Source of the DNA: Planctomycetaceae bacterium | GTDB lineage: Bacteria; Planctomycetota; Planctomycetia; Pirellulales; Pirellulaceae | NCBI GenBank assembly: GCA_005773145.1 | Contig: SXHS01000022.1 | Coordinates: 1 to 16,584, forward strand | Direction: 5' to 3' | Length of the DNA stretch: 16,584 bases | Shown here: positions 7,804 to 15,152 of the stretch, in pieces | Layout: every line of letters begins with the position of its first letter | Numbering within the stretch: the first letter of the stretch is position 1 | The notes under the pieces: generated by a model | Database searches by the model: none | Told to the model about the DNA's origin: nothing | The model's input: only the letters and a program-made list of their open reading frames with translations | Made by a program: the position numbers and the translations under genes

Positions 7804-8562
7804 TCACGACAGCCGCGACAGAAACTCGCGCAAGGCCGCATAATACTCGATCGGCGGCAAGTCGTTGTGCCCCCCCGTGGGGATGGAAAAAAATGTCTTG
7901 TCATGCCCACCAGCGGCCGCGAAAAGCCGCTGGCCCATCTCGTACGGGACAATTTCGTCGTGGACGGCATGACTGATCAACAGCGGGCCTTCGTACCGAC
8001 GGATTTTCTCCAGAGATAGAAACTGGCTACGCATCAACTGTCGCACGGGGAGCCAAGGGAAATGATAGGCGGCCATCTCGCGCATTGATGTGAAGGTGCT
8101 TTCCAAAACGAGCCCACGTGTGCCGCGGGCAACGGCCAGGTCGATCGCCGTAGCCCCCCCCAACGAACGTCCCAGTAGGACCACCTGGTCCTCGGAGATG
8201 CCGGCCCGTTGTGCCAACCATCGCTGGGCGGCAGCCGCGTCGGCCAACACGCCCAGCTCGTCGGGTGTGCCCTCGCTTCGTCCATAACCGCGATAGTCCC
8301 AGGCGAAAATCGCCAAATGCCACTCATCACGAAAAAAACGCAAGAGGTCCGCCAGGTAGGCCACATGCTCGCCGTTACCATGACAATGCAGGACCTGAGC
8401 GATCGGCTGCGGCGGAGTGACGTACCAACCGTGGAGTTTCGTGCCATCGGCCGATTGAAAATGAACTTCCTCCTGGTCCAAACCGGTCGGATGCCAATCG
8501 CCGACCGGATAGCGGGGCGCGGGAAAGATCAGGCTGTTTTCAATCTGCGACAGCATGCTCAT
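7804..8562 (-). CDS. Alpha/beta hydrolase (ABHD13/ABHD17/Bem46-like)
   Basis: A 252-residue alpha/beta hydrolase without a signal peptide or clear membrane anchor. Visible motifs: the oxyanion segment CHGNGE (60-65), AWDYRGYGRSEGTP (87-100), the nucleophile elbow GRSLGG with Ser133, the acid D202 in HAVHDEIVP, and the base H232 in TGGHND. The triad is complete, so the enzyme should be active as an esterase, thioesterase or lipase-like hydrolase. The DYRGYG-SEG-P pattern is typical of the Bem46/ABHD13/ABHD17 group. ATG at 8562 is used; a second ATG two codons downstream is also possible. It lies 26 bases behind trmB and is probably cotranscribed with it. Substrate unknown. Confidence 0.9.
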   Translation of the reverse strand: MSMLSQIENSLIFPAPRYPVGDWHPTGLDQEEVHFQSADGTKLHGWYVTPPQPIAQVLHCHGNGEHVAYLADLLRFFRDEWHLAIFAWDYRGYGRSEGTPDELGVLADAAAAQRWLAQRAGISEDQVVLLGRSLGGATAIDLAVARGTRGLVLESTFTSMREMAAYHFPWLPVRQLMRSQFLSLEKIRRYEGPLLISHAVHDEIVPYEMGQRLFAAAGGHDKTFFSIPTGGHNDLPPIEYYAALREFLSRLS

Positions 8563-8588
8563 GGCTCACGCCCGCTCCCGAAATTTGG

Positions 8589-9254
8589 CTAAATCATCGA
8601 GCGATCGCCAGCGGACGTCTTGCGAAACTCGCCCCGGTAAATGGGCTTGCCTTCCAAACGCATGCGGCGTTCGAAGTGAGTATGGTAGTCCATGGAGTGC
8701 TCGGCGTGCCGCTCGGCAATGGGATGGGGTCCGACCAATCGCGAGGCGTTCGCCAATACCTCACAGGACAGCTGAAAATACTCCTGCACGTCGGTCCAGA
8801 GGACTAGCCGGCCGGCGGGGACCAGTACGCGCTCGATGTGTTCGACAAAGTCGGGCATGAGCAGGCGTCGACGATGGTGACGCTTTTTCCACCAGGGATC
8901 GGGAAAGTAGACATGAACCGCTTGGACGCTGGCACTTGGAATGTGTTGCGCAAACACCTCTCGCGCATCCCCATGGACGATCTTGGCATTGGTCAGATCG
9001 GCCTTGGCCAATCGTGCTGCGGTCGTGCGCGCGTATTTACGCGCGACTTCCACCCCCAGAAAATTCGTCCCCGGCACCTGAGTGGCCACATTGCGGAGAA
9101 ACAGGCCTTTGCCACAGCCGACCTCAATCTCCCACGGCAGATCATTGCCAAACAGCGTGTTGCTGTCGCAAACCGGCGGCAAATCGTCGCTGTGGCAAAG
9201 ATGGCGTGCTAGATCCAACTCGGGATCGATCCGCGGAACAGCGCGTCGTCCCAT
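8589..9254 (-). CDS. trmB: tRNA (guanine-N7-)-methyltransferase
   Basis: A 221-residue SAM-dependent enzyme that makes 7-methylguanosine at position 46 of the tRNA variable loop. The start at 9254 (MGRRAVPRIDPELDL) is chosen over the upstream in-frame ATG at 9308 because it matches the normal N-terminus, has GGGGTGA upstream, and avoids overlap with the preceding gene's stop at 9259-9261. SAM-binding motifs EVGCGKG (44-50) and GVEV (67-70) are present, followed by the TrmB hallmark YFPDPWWKKRHHRRR (116-130) and the C-terminal THFERR (192-197). Only four bases separate it from the FabZ-type gene, so the two are almost certainly translated from one message. Confidence 0.95.
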   Translation of the reverse strand: MGRRAVPRIDPELDLARHLCHSDDLPPVCDSNTLFGNDLPWEIEVGCGKGLFLRNVATQVPGTNFLGVEVARKYARTTAARLAKADLTNAKIVHGDAREVFAQHIPSASVQAVHVYFPDPWWKKRHHRRRLLMPDFVEHIERVLVPAGRLVLWTDVQEYFQLSCEVLANASRLVGPHPIAERHAEHSMDYHTHFERRMRLEGKPIYRGEFRKTSAGDRSMI

Positions 9255-9258
9255 TCCA

Positions 9259-9777
9259 TCACCCCGTGCGGCGTCCCGCCGACACCTCGGACAATTCCAG
9301 GGGCACACCCTTGATCATGCCATCGACCACGATCGCCTCCCCGACAATTCCCTGGAATCGACAATTGATCATTCGGCCACGCCGCGACTTGATTTCCTGG
9401 CAGGCGATGATCAAGCGATCTCCCGGAAAGACCGGTTCGCGGAACCGCACCTCTTCCAGTCCGCCAAAGCCCACGACCGCCGCCCCTAGCAGGTCATAAC
9501 GTACGGCAAAGTAACTGCACAGTTGGGCTGCCGCCTCGCACATCAAGATACCCGGCAGCAAAGGCGCGCCGGGCATGTGCCCCCGCACCCAGAATTCATC
9601 GGCCTTGACGTCGTGGTAACCCACGCAGATCTTGCGTTCCAGATCCTCATAGATCACGGCCGTCAACTGTTCCATTTCAAAGCGTTGCGGATTGTACTTG
9701 CGGATGTCATCAAGATCCGCAATCACACGATCGAAGTCCAGCTGAGCTGGGTCAACGATGTAATCTCTGCCAGCCAC
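9259..9777 (-). CDS. 3-hydroxyacyl-ACP dehydratase, FabZ/FabA-type hotdog protein
   Basis: A 172-residue hotdog-fold dehydratase of fatty-acid-type elongation. The active-site helix is GHMPGAPLLPGILMCEAAAQ (residues 66-85), with catalytic His67 and Glu81 fourteen residues apart, the same spacing as in E. coli FabZ. FREPVFPGDRL (112-122) is the second conserved strand. The protein is about 20 residues longer than typical FabZ because of an N-terminal extension (about 1-30). The start is GTG at 9777; the GAGG of its ribosome site overlaps the TGA stop of the small basic protein, which implies translational coupling. It may be the main FabZ or one of the extra FabZ-like paralogues common in planctomycetes. 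The gene symbol is withheld for that reason. Confidence 0.9.
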   Translation of the reverse strand: MAGRDYIVDPAQLDFDRVIADLDDIRKYNPQRFEMEQLTAVIYEDLERKICVGYHDVKADEFWVRGHMPGAPLLPGILMCEAAAQLCSYFAVRYDLLGAAVVGFGGLEEVRFREPVFPGDRLIIACQEIKSRRGRMINCRFQGIVGEAIVVDGMIKGVPLELSEVSAGRRTG

Positions 9778-9786
9778 GACTACGCC

Positions 9787-9885
9787 TCACGTGCGGATCT
9801 TGCGGCGTTTGGCCCGACGAGCCTTGGCGTTGGCCGGCCGCTTACCATGGTTAGCTTTCTTCAATACCCGATGTGGTTTCGCCAT
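9787..9885 (-). CDS. Small, highly basic protein (32 residues)
   Basis: An unlisted short gene: ATG at 9885, TGA at 9787-9789. The product begins MAKPHRVLKKANHGKRPAN and continues AKARRAKRRKIRT. Of 32 residues, 14 are Lys or Arg and two are His; there is no acidic residue. A strong ribosome site, AAGGAA, lies five bases before the ATG. The FabZ-type gene begins nine bases after it with a coupled GTG start. I recall similar tiny basic proteins in other planctomycetes, but cannot name the family. Composition suggests RNA or ribosome binding, like small ribosomal proteins such as bTHX, although it does not match bTHX. Real gene: likely, from the start site, coupling and composition. Function: unknown. 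Confidence 0.75.
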   Translation of the reverse strand: MAKPHRVLKKANHGKRPANAKARRAKRRKIRT

Positions 9886-10039
9886 GATCGTTCCTTGGTA
9901 ATGGTTTTCGAATATATATATTTGCAAATGCAAAGGGGATCAGTTAGAATCTCAAATCTCAAGCCCCGCCATCCTACCAATAATCGCCCTCACTGAAAAG
10001 GGATCTCGATAAACGGGGGGACAGTCGTAACCCGAAGCG
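9886..10039. other. Intergenic region upstream of the small basic protein operon
   Basis: This 154-base, locally AT-rich gap separates the transporter's stop from the small-protein start and must hold the minus-strand operon promoter. AT repeats at 9911-9921 offer several -10-like hexamers on the minus strand (for example TATATT), but no convincing -35 sits at the right spacing. A 14-base inverted repeat (9921-9934) and the right-edge repeat at 10031-10049 are listed separately. Confidence 0.4.
9921..9934. promoter_or_regulatory. Inverted repeat TTTGCA-AA-TGCAAA
   Basis: A perfect six-base inverted repeat with a two-base centre, 36 bases upstream of the small basic protein start and next to AT-rich -10-like sequence. 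The location fits an operator for a dimeric regulator of the small protein/fabZ/trmB operon, but it is short enough to occur by chance. Confidence 0.25.
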
Positions 10040-10049
10040 TCAGCGAGGG
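10031..10049. repeat. Probable planctomycete dispersed repeat at the transporter gene end
   Basis: CCCGAAGCGTCAGCGAGGG, preceded by GTCGTAA, matches a sequence I recall as recurring between genes and at gene ends in Rhodopirellula-like genomes. Only one copy is seen in this window, so the repeat status rests on memory. It covers the TGA stop (10040-10042) of the transporter gene and supplies its last codons. Confidence 0.45.
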
Positions 10050-12847
10050 ACACCTGACCCGGCCGTCTGCGGCAGACTGGCAGCCTTGGACCGGCGGGGC
10101 GGGAGTTGGCCGTCGATCGCCGGCCCCGGCGAATCGTTGTGGACGGTCGCCCCAAGCGACTGACGACGCTGCCACCATTTCAGCAGGGCCGGCAGCGTGA
10201 ACAGTGACGTTATCAGGCAGGTGGTCATGCCGATCGTCATGATGCGTCCCAGGCTGCGCAGTCCCTCATGGTGGGCGATCATCAAGCTGCCAAATCCTAC
10301 GATCGTGGTTACGGACGTCATGACAACTGACAACGCGGTTGAGCGACTCATCCGATACGCGGCCCCCTGTCGGAAATAGTCATGCACGACATGGACACCG
10401 TCGTCGACACCGATGCCGAGCAAGAGCGGCAAAGCGATCATATTGGCGGGATTCAAAGGAATGTCCAGCCAAGCGATCAAGCCCAGCATATGCGTCACAC
10501 CGAGAAGCATGGGCATCATTGCCAACGCTGCTAAAGAGAGTGAGCCCATGTCAAGCACGAGTAGGGCCACAACCGCAATGAACGAATAGATCGCCGTCTG
10601 AAAATAGCTGTGCAGCATTTCACGAGAGGCATAGTAGGTTTGCAAGGGCTGCCCCGTTGCGTTGGGATCCACACCCTTGACGTCTCGCACAAACCGCTCC
10701 AGCTCCTGCATATCCCATATGGCCCCCCTCGCGTAAACTCGCAGCAGATGAAAACCATCTCGACCGACAAACCTTCGAACTAAACTGGGGGGCAAATCGT
10801 GCCAGGACGGTGGGGCAGGGGCGCTGATCGCACGCACGGATTGTAGTCGTCGCAACAAGTCCTGGGCCATCGTTTGTTGATACGTGGTCACCCTTTGGAA
10901 ATACTCGGCTTGCGGCATTTGCACCAATCGATCGGCCAGTCGGACTAGTTGCTCCCTCATACCATCCGTCGCCTGGCCGGCGAACATGCCTTGCAGTGCC
11001 GTCAGAGCGGCCGCCACTTCGTCCGACGACGCCACCGGAATTACGGGAGGACGCGCCGGGACCTGGACCAGACGCTGCGACCATTCCGCCACGGCGCGAT
11101 CTCGTTGTGCGTTGCGCGGCGGAATCAGCGAATACAGCTCTTCCACACGCTGCACACTTTCATGCGTCAAAAAAGCCTCTTTGCGCCGCTCGAGTTCCGC
11201 CAGATCGGCCGACGAGGAAACCGCGTACCACACGCTGTCTTCAGTGTTTTCCAGCAGCCGCCGTTCCCAGGCCACGCTTTCCACGTCGGCGGCCTGCAGG
11301 TTGAGCAGATTGTGGTCGTAGCGAATCTCGCTGGCATGCACCCCACACCAGACCGTGGCGCCCACCGTCAACAAAATGAGCAGACGAGGCACGCGCAGCA
11401 GAGCCGACACCAGCCCATCCACAGCCAGCATGGCGGGAATCGGCGTCTCGACGGAGCGATCGCCATCGGCCAGGCGAATGAGGGCGGGGAGTACGACGAG
11501 TGCGGCCAGGACGCAAAACACAATGCCACCAGCGGCGATGATTCCCAGCTCCGCGATCCCCGTGAATGGGGTGAGCCAAAACATGGCAAATGCGACAGCG
11601 GTCGTGGCTCCCCCGGTGATGAGCCCCGGCCCCACGCGAGTGGACGCGGCGATCAAGGACGTCGCACAATCCCTTGTTTCTTGCAGATGCTCCACATAGG
11701 AAGCCACATAATGAATGCCAAAGTCGATACCCAATCCAATCAAGATAACACCAAACGCGCTACTCAATAGATTCAGATGACCAATGATCAAAACGAGGTA
11801 ACCGACGGTCCAACCCAAGGCCACCAACAACGTGACCACGGCGGCCACGGGGTAACGGACGCCACCAAAACCGGCAAGAAACGCCACGCCGACCCCGGCC
11901 AGACTCAAGATGGTGGCCCAGGTCATATCCACTTGACTGGTCTCCATCTCGTCGCTTTCCATCACGGGGAGCCCTGTCAAGCCAATCTTCACCTGCGGAT
12001 ACCGTCGCCGGGATTCATCTCGCAGCCGGCGCAGTTCGGCCATCGCCGCTAGATTTTTGGGAACGTTGTCACTCCCATGCGTCAGATGCAATTGGATGAA
12101 GTGGAGCCGACCATCGTCGCTGGACAAATACCGCGAACGCAATTGTTGGTGAATGTCTTGCAGCCGATCCATGTCGCGCCAAGGGGACGCATAATCACCG
12201 CTTGGCTCCAAGGCGGCTTCCAGTCCCTGTAGGAGCGGTTGCATCATGGCGGGGCTCAATGACAAAGCCCCACCAACCTCCGGCGAGCCCGCCCGAGGGG
12301 AAGCAGGGGGCGCTGCCCGGGCGTGGGACGCTAATTCCGCCAACTGGATGAGTTGCTTGCCGAGATTGAACCGCGACCAATCATCGGCCAGAACCGGATC
12401 CGACTGGGCTAAAAATTGCTGCAGGCCAGCCCATTGCTGCTCGGGCAGGTAGTGCACCCCCTTCGCGGCCAATTGCGATAGGTCCACTTTGTAAAGGATT
12501 TGCGTGAACCACTCGTGTCGTGCCTCCAAGTTGCGACCCAACTCCTCAACCACCGCCTCCGCGATGGCGCGTTGGTCCCCCTCGACGACCACGACCACAT
12601 CATCTTGATGATCGAACTGTTTTAGATGATTCATCCACAGCTGCGTGTAGCGACTGGACGGATTCAGTAGGTCCAAACGTCCCGTGCGCATTTGCATCTG
12701 GGTCGCCGCCAAGTAGGTGCCCGCGACGGCCGTGAGGAGCGAAAGGGCCAATACGGAGCGGGGAAACCGTACCACCCCACGCGTCATCCCAGCGAGGAGT
12801 CGCGCGGCCCAGGAGTGCGGTTCGAGACAACTAGCGACTTGGGTCAT
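10040..12847 (-). CDS. MMPL/RND family transporter, HpnN-like
   Basis: A 935-residue inner-membrane transporter. The start at 12847 is chosen because TAGGAG lies just upstream and the frame upstream runs into trpD; longer in-frame starts would overlap trpD. Layout: a first membrane helix (about 31-48), a large periplasmic loop (about 50-305), five helices (about 307-457) containing GLGIDFGIHY with D375, a helix at about 486-505, a second periplasmic loop to about 748, and five helices (about 750-889) containing LGIGVDDGVH with D815 and D816. This two-halved MMPL pattern, with Asp in the fourth helix of each half, indicates proton-driven export. The order and loops resemble HpnN, which moves hopanoids to the outer membrane, but lipid substrate and hopanoid linkage are unproven here. 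The last ~45 residues are a polar tail. It follows trpD by 55 bases. Confidence 0.9.
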   Translation of the reverse strand: MTQVASCLEPHSWAARLLAGMTRGVVRFPRSVLALSLLTAVAGTYLAATQMQMRTGRLDLLNPSSRYTQLWMNHLKQFDHQDDVVVVVEGDQRAIAEAVVEELGRNLEARHEWFTQILYKVDLSQLAAKGVHYLPEQQWAGLQQFLAQSDPVLADDWSRFNLGKQLIQLAELASHARAAPPASPRAGSPEVGGALSLSPAMMQPLLQGLEAALEPSGDYASPWRDMDRLQDIHQQLRSRYLSSDDGRLHFIQLHLTHGSDNVPKNLAAMAELRRLRDESRRRYPQVKIGLTGLPVMESDEMETSQVDMTWATILSLAGVGVAFLAGFGGVRYPVAAVVTLLVALGWTVGYLVLIIGHLNLLSSAFGVILIGLGIDFGIHYVASYVEHLQETRDCATSLIAASTRVGPGLITGGATTAVAFAMFWLTPFTGIAELGIIAAGGIVFCVLAALVVLPALIRLADGDRSVETPIPAMLAVDGLVSALLRVPRLLILLTVGATVWCGVHASEIRYDHNLLNLQAADVESVAWERRLLENTEDSVWYAVSSSADLAELERRKEAFLTHESVQRVEELYSLIPPRNAQRDRAVAEWSQRLVQVPARPPVIPVASSDEVAAALTALQGMFAGQATDGMREQLVRLADRLVQMPQAEYFQRVTTYQQTMAQDLLRRLQSVRAISAPAPPSWHDLPPSLVRRFVGRDGFHLLRVYARGAIWDMQELERFVRDVKGVDPNATGQPLQTYYASREMLHSYFQTAIYSFIAVVALLVLDMGSLSLAALAMMPMLLGVTHMLGLIAWLDIPLNPANMIALPLLLGIGVDDGVHVVHDYFRQGAAYRMSRSTALSVVMTSVTTIVGFGSLMIAHHEGLRSLGRIMTIGMTTCLITSLFTLPALLKWWQRRQSLGATVHNDSPGPAIDGQLPPRRSKAASLPQTAGSGVPR

Positions 12848-12902
12848 GATGGCTCCTATAGCGTTCGCCAACACCCAGCTCAAGGGGAATCGTGGCGGAG
12901 GA

Positions 12903-13928
12903 TCAGCCGGCGGGCTCCTTTCCCCACGAGACCGCTGCCAATCGGGACAAAAGCCGCTCGGCGGCACCGCTATCGAGTGCCGCCGCCGCACGCTCCGCCG
13001 CAGAAATCGGCGAGACCGCCAAGCCAACGGTCCAAAGCGAGGCCGCTGCATTGAGGACCACGATATCACGTGATGGTCCCCGCTCACCCGCAAACACCTG
13101 TCGAATGCGGTCGGCACTCTCCTGGGGCGTCCCCACGAGCAGGGCTGAGCGGTCCGCCCGCGACAGCCCAAAGTCCTCAGGCAGCCAAGTGAATTCACGG
13201 ACACCGGCCGCCGTGGCCTCCAGCACGCGCGTGGCCGCGCTAAGGGTCACTTCATCCAACCCATCCTCGCCATGCACCACCACCGCCTTGATCGTACCCA
13301 AACGGCGCGCTGCCTGGGCCATCCGTTGTTGAATGTCGGCCCGGCCGACTCCCAACAATTGAAAGGGCGCGCCGGCCGGATTGCACAAGGGCCCCAATAG
13401 ATTAAAGATCGTCGGCACCCCCAACTGGCGACGCACCTCCGCGACTCGCTTCATGGCCGGGTGTAGCAAAGGCGCAAAACAAAAGCCAATGCCCAACTGG
13501 TTGAGACACGTCTCGACTCGACCGGTGTCGGCCTCGACGTTGACCCCCAACGCCATCAACACGTCAGCCGATCCCGACTTGCTGGTAACGCTGCGATTAC
13601 CATGTTTGGCGACATGAGCACCCGCTGCGGCGGCCACCAGAGCCGCCGCCGTACTGATATTGAAAGTGCCGCTGTGGTCCCCCCCCGTGCCGCAGGTATC
13701 CAACAAGTTCTCACGGGAAGTGTGGATGGAAACCATGTGACGGCGCAGGGTCGCGGCCGCACCCGCGATTTCATCAACCGACTCCCCCTTGGCGCGCAGC
13801 GCCATCAGCAACAATCCCAGCTCGTTCGGCGGACATTCGCCGCTCATGATCTGATCCATCACGGCGGACGTTTGCTCCATGGTCAGGTCCTGGCCGCCAG
13901 CAATTTGCCCCAATATGGCTTCTAACAC
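12903..13928 (-). CDS. trpD: Anthranilate phosphoribosyltransferase
   Basis: A 341-residue cytoplasmic enzyme that joins anthranilate and PRPP in the second step of tryptophan synthesis. Motifs: DTCGTGGDHSGTFNIST (77-93) for PRPP, KHGNRSVTSKSGSADVLMALG (108-128), NLLGPLCNPA (176-185) and HGEDGLDE (219-226) for metal binding. The GTG at 13928 (MLEAILGQIAGGQDLT) gives the normal family length, with GGAGA nine bases upstream. The in-frame ATG at 14093 would add 55 non-conserved residues and cross a predicted promoter at 14031-14036. No other trp genes are in the window, so tryptophan genes are scattered here, as is common in planctomycetes. The MMPL transporter follows on the same strand. Confidence 0.95.
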   Translation of the reverse strand: MLEAILGQIAGGQDLTMEQTSAVMDQIMSGECPPNELGLLLMALRAKGESVDEIAGAAATLRRHMVSIHTSRENLLDTCGTGGDHSGTFNISTAAALVAAAAGAHVAKHGNRSVTSKSGSADVLMALGVNVEADTGRVETCLNQLGIGFCFAPLLHPAMKRVAEVRRQLGVPTIFNLLGPLCNPAGAPFQLLGVGRADIQQRMAQAARRLGTIKAVVVHGEDGLDEVTLSAATRVLEATAAGVREFTWLPEDFGLSRADRSALLVGTPQESADRIRQVFAGERGPSRDIVVLNAAASLWTVGLAVSPISAAERAAAALDSGAAERLLSRLAAVSWGKEPAG

Positions 13929-14030
13929 AATACGCGGTCTCCGTCCCGCTTCATCGGCGGGTCTGCGATGCGGGTTGTAGGGCGACTGTCGGCCCGTGAC
14001 CAAGTAAGTGCGGCGACCGACGAACCAGCG

Positions 14031-14057
14031 ATTATACAGGGGTCGAGCGTGACTCGA
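14031..14057 (-). promoter_or_regulatory. Predicted -10 box and overlapping dyad upstream of trpD
   Basis: On the minus strand, TATAAT (14036-14031) is a perfect -10 box about 100 bases before the trpD GTG. No good -35 box lies at normal spacing. Instead, a perfect inverted repeat, TCGAG-N5-CTCGA (14043-14057), occupies the spacer/-35 region, as an operator would. Confidence 0.4.
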
Positions 14058-14098
14058 ACACAGGGGCACGCTCGGACAAGCCGCCCGTGGCACCGATC

Positions 14099-14127
14099 TT
14101 GCTGGTCACGCTACCACCATTTAGAAT
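14099..14127 (+). promoter_or_regulatory. Predicted promoter of the nucleoside hydrolase operon
   Basis: TTGCTG (14099-14104) and TAGAAT (14122-14127) are separated by exactly 17 bases and lie about 45 bases before the nucleoside hydrolase start. The -10 matches five of six positions, the -35 only three of six. The divergent gap 13929-14172 holds this promoter and the trpD one. Confidence 0.4.
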
Positions 14128-14172
14128 CGGGGGGCGTTGGACGCGGTGGTGCCCGTAGATCGTGAGGAACTC

Positions 14173-15114
14173 ATGTCCCGGAAGGTGTTGATCGACTGTG
14201 ATCCCGGGATTGACGACGCCGTCGCCTTGTGCGTGGCGCTGTTTGATCCACGACTGGAAGTGCAGGCGATTACGGCCGTTGAGGGGAATGTTGCCGCGAG
14301 ACAGGCCACACGCAACGTGCAGGTCATTGTGGATCAGCTCGATCCTCCGCGCTATCCGAGGATGGGTGCGGCGAGCCCTCCCGATTCTTCAAGCGCCGTT
14401 CATGGGCGCGACATGCACGGCGAAGACGGGCTGGGGAATGCGGGCTACGAAGTTTCGGAACTTCACCACCCGCGTCCGTCCGACAAGCTGATATCGGATA
14501 CCGTACGGGGAGCACCCGAGGAAGTGACCATTGTGGCGCTGGGGCCGCTCACGAATATCGCTCGGGCATTTCAACGTGACCCCGAGTTAGCTTCGCTAGT
14601 GGGCCGGTTGATCATCAGCGGAGGAAGCCCGCGCGGAATGGGAAACATCACCCCCATTGCCGAATACAACATGCACTATGACCCGGCCAGCGCACAGGCC
14701 GTCTTCCGTTCCCCCACGACGAAAACCTTGATTCCCTTGGACATCACGAACCAAGTGGCATTGAACCTTGACTTTTTAGACCAGCTCCCCGACGACTCGA
14801 CTCGGGTGGGCGCGTTCCTGCGGCGAATTGTCCCCTTCGCGTATCGGGCACACCGCCAGTTGTTGGGCATGGAAGGAATCCGACTGCAAGATGTGGTGAC
14901 CTTGATGGCGGCCGTTCATCCTGAATTGTTTCATACCACGTACATGGCCGGTGACGTCGAGACTCAGGGGGCCCTGACCACGGGAGCCACCGTTTTCGAT
15001 CGCCGTCCGGGTCGTCAGTGGCGCGAGAACATGGAAGTGGCCACCGAGGTGGACGCCCCGGCTGTGCTGGATGGCATTCTCCGCAGCCTCCAAGAAGCCG
15101 GACGACAGTCCTAA
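14173..15114 (+). CDS. Inosine-uridine-type nucleoside hydrolase
   Basis: A 313-residue calcium-dependent N-ribohydrolase that splits nucleosides into base and ribose. The start at 14173 is preferred over 14137 because GTGAGGAA precedes it and the conserved N-terminus follows at once: VLIDCDPGIDDAVAL (5-19), with Asp8, Asp10, Asp14 and Asp15 forming the metal and ribose site. Further landmarks: EGN at 37-39, HGEDGLG (82-88), ALGPLTNIA (122-130), AEYNMHYDP (163-171, with E164, N166 and D170) and LQDVV (238-242). In well-studied members the last motif is HD, His being the catalytic acid and Asp a calcium ligand; here the Asp (D240) is kept but His is Gln239. No signal peptide is visible. It leads a plus-strand group with two Tat-exported proteins 38 bases downstream. 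Confidence 0.9.
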   Translation: MSRKVLIDCDPGIDDAVALCVALFDPRLEVQAITAVEGNVAARQATRNVQVIVDQLDPPRYPRMGAASPPDSSSAVHGRDMHGEDGLGNAGYEVSELHHPRPSDKLISDTVRGAPEEVTIVALGPLTNIARAFQRDPELASLVGRLIISGGSPRGMGNITPIAEYNMHYDPASAQAVFRSPTTKTLIPLDITNQVALNLDFLDQLPDDSTRVGAFLRRIVPFAYRAHRQLLGMEGIRLQDVVTLMAAVHPELFHTTYMAGDVETQGALTTGATVFDRRPGRQWRENMEVATEVDAPAVLDGILRSLQEAGRQS

Positions 15115-15152
15115 ATCTGACATCCCCGATCAAGCTTTCACGAGAATGGACC

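Noticed and set aside
10949..11770. A 273-residue plus-strand frame inside the transporter gene
   Set aside because: Antisense shadow; His/Arg/Gln-rich product without domain features.
12848..13204. N-terminal extension of the transporter frame into trpD
   Set aside because: The extension is Arg-rich without membrane features and overlaps trpD by about 300 bases; the ATG at 12847 has a TAGGAG ribosome site and is followed directly by the expected first membrane helix.
14041..14075. Possible tRNA: a T-loop-like TTCGAGT on the minus strand
   Set aside because: No matching acceptor stem, D-arm or anticodon arm is found at the right distances; the motif is explained by the TCGAG/CTCGA dyad.
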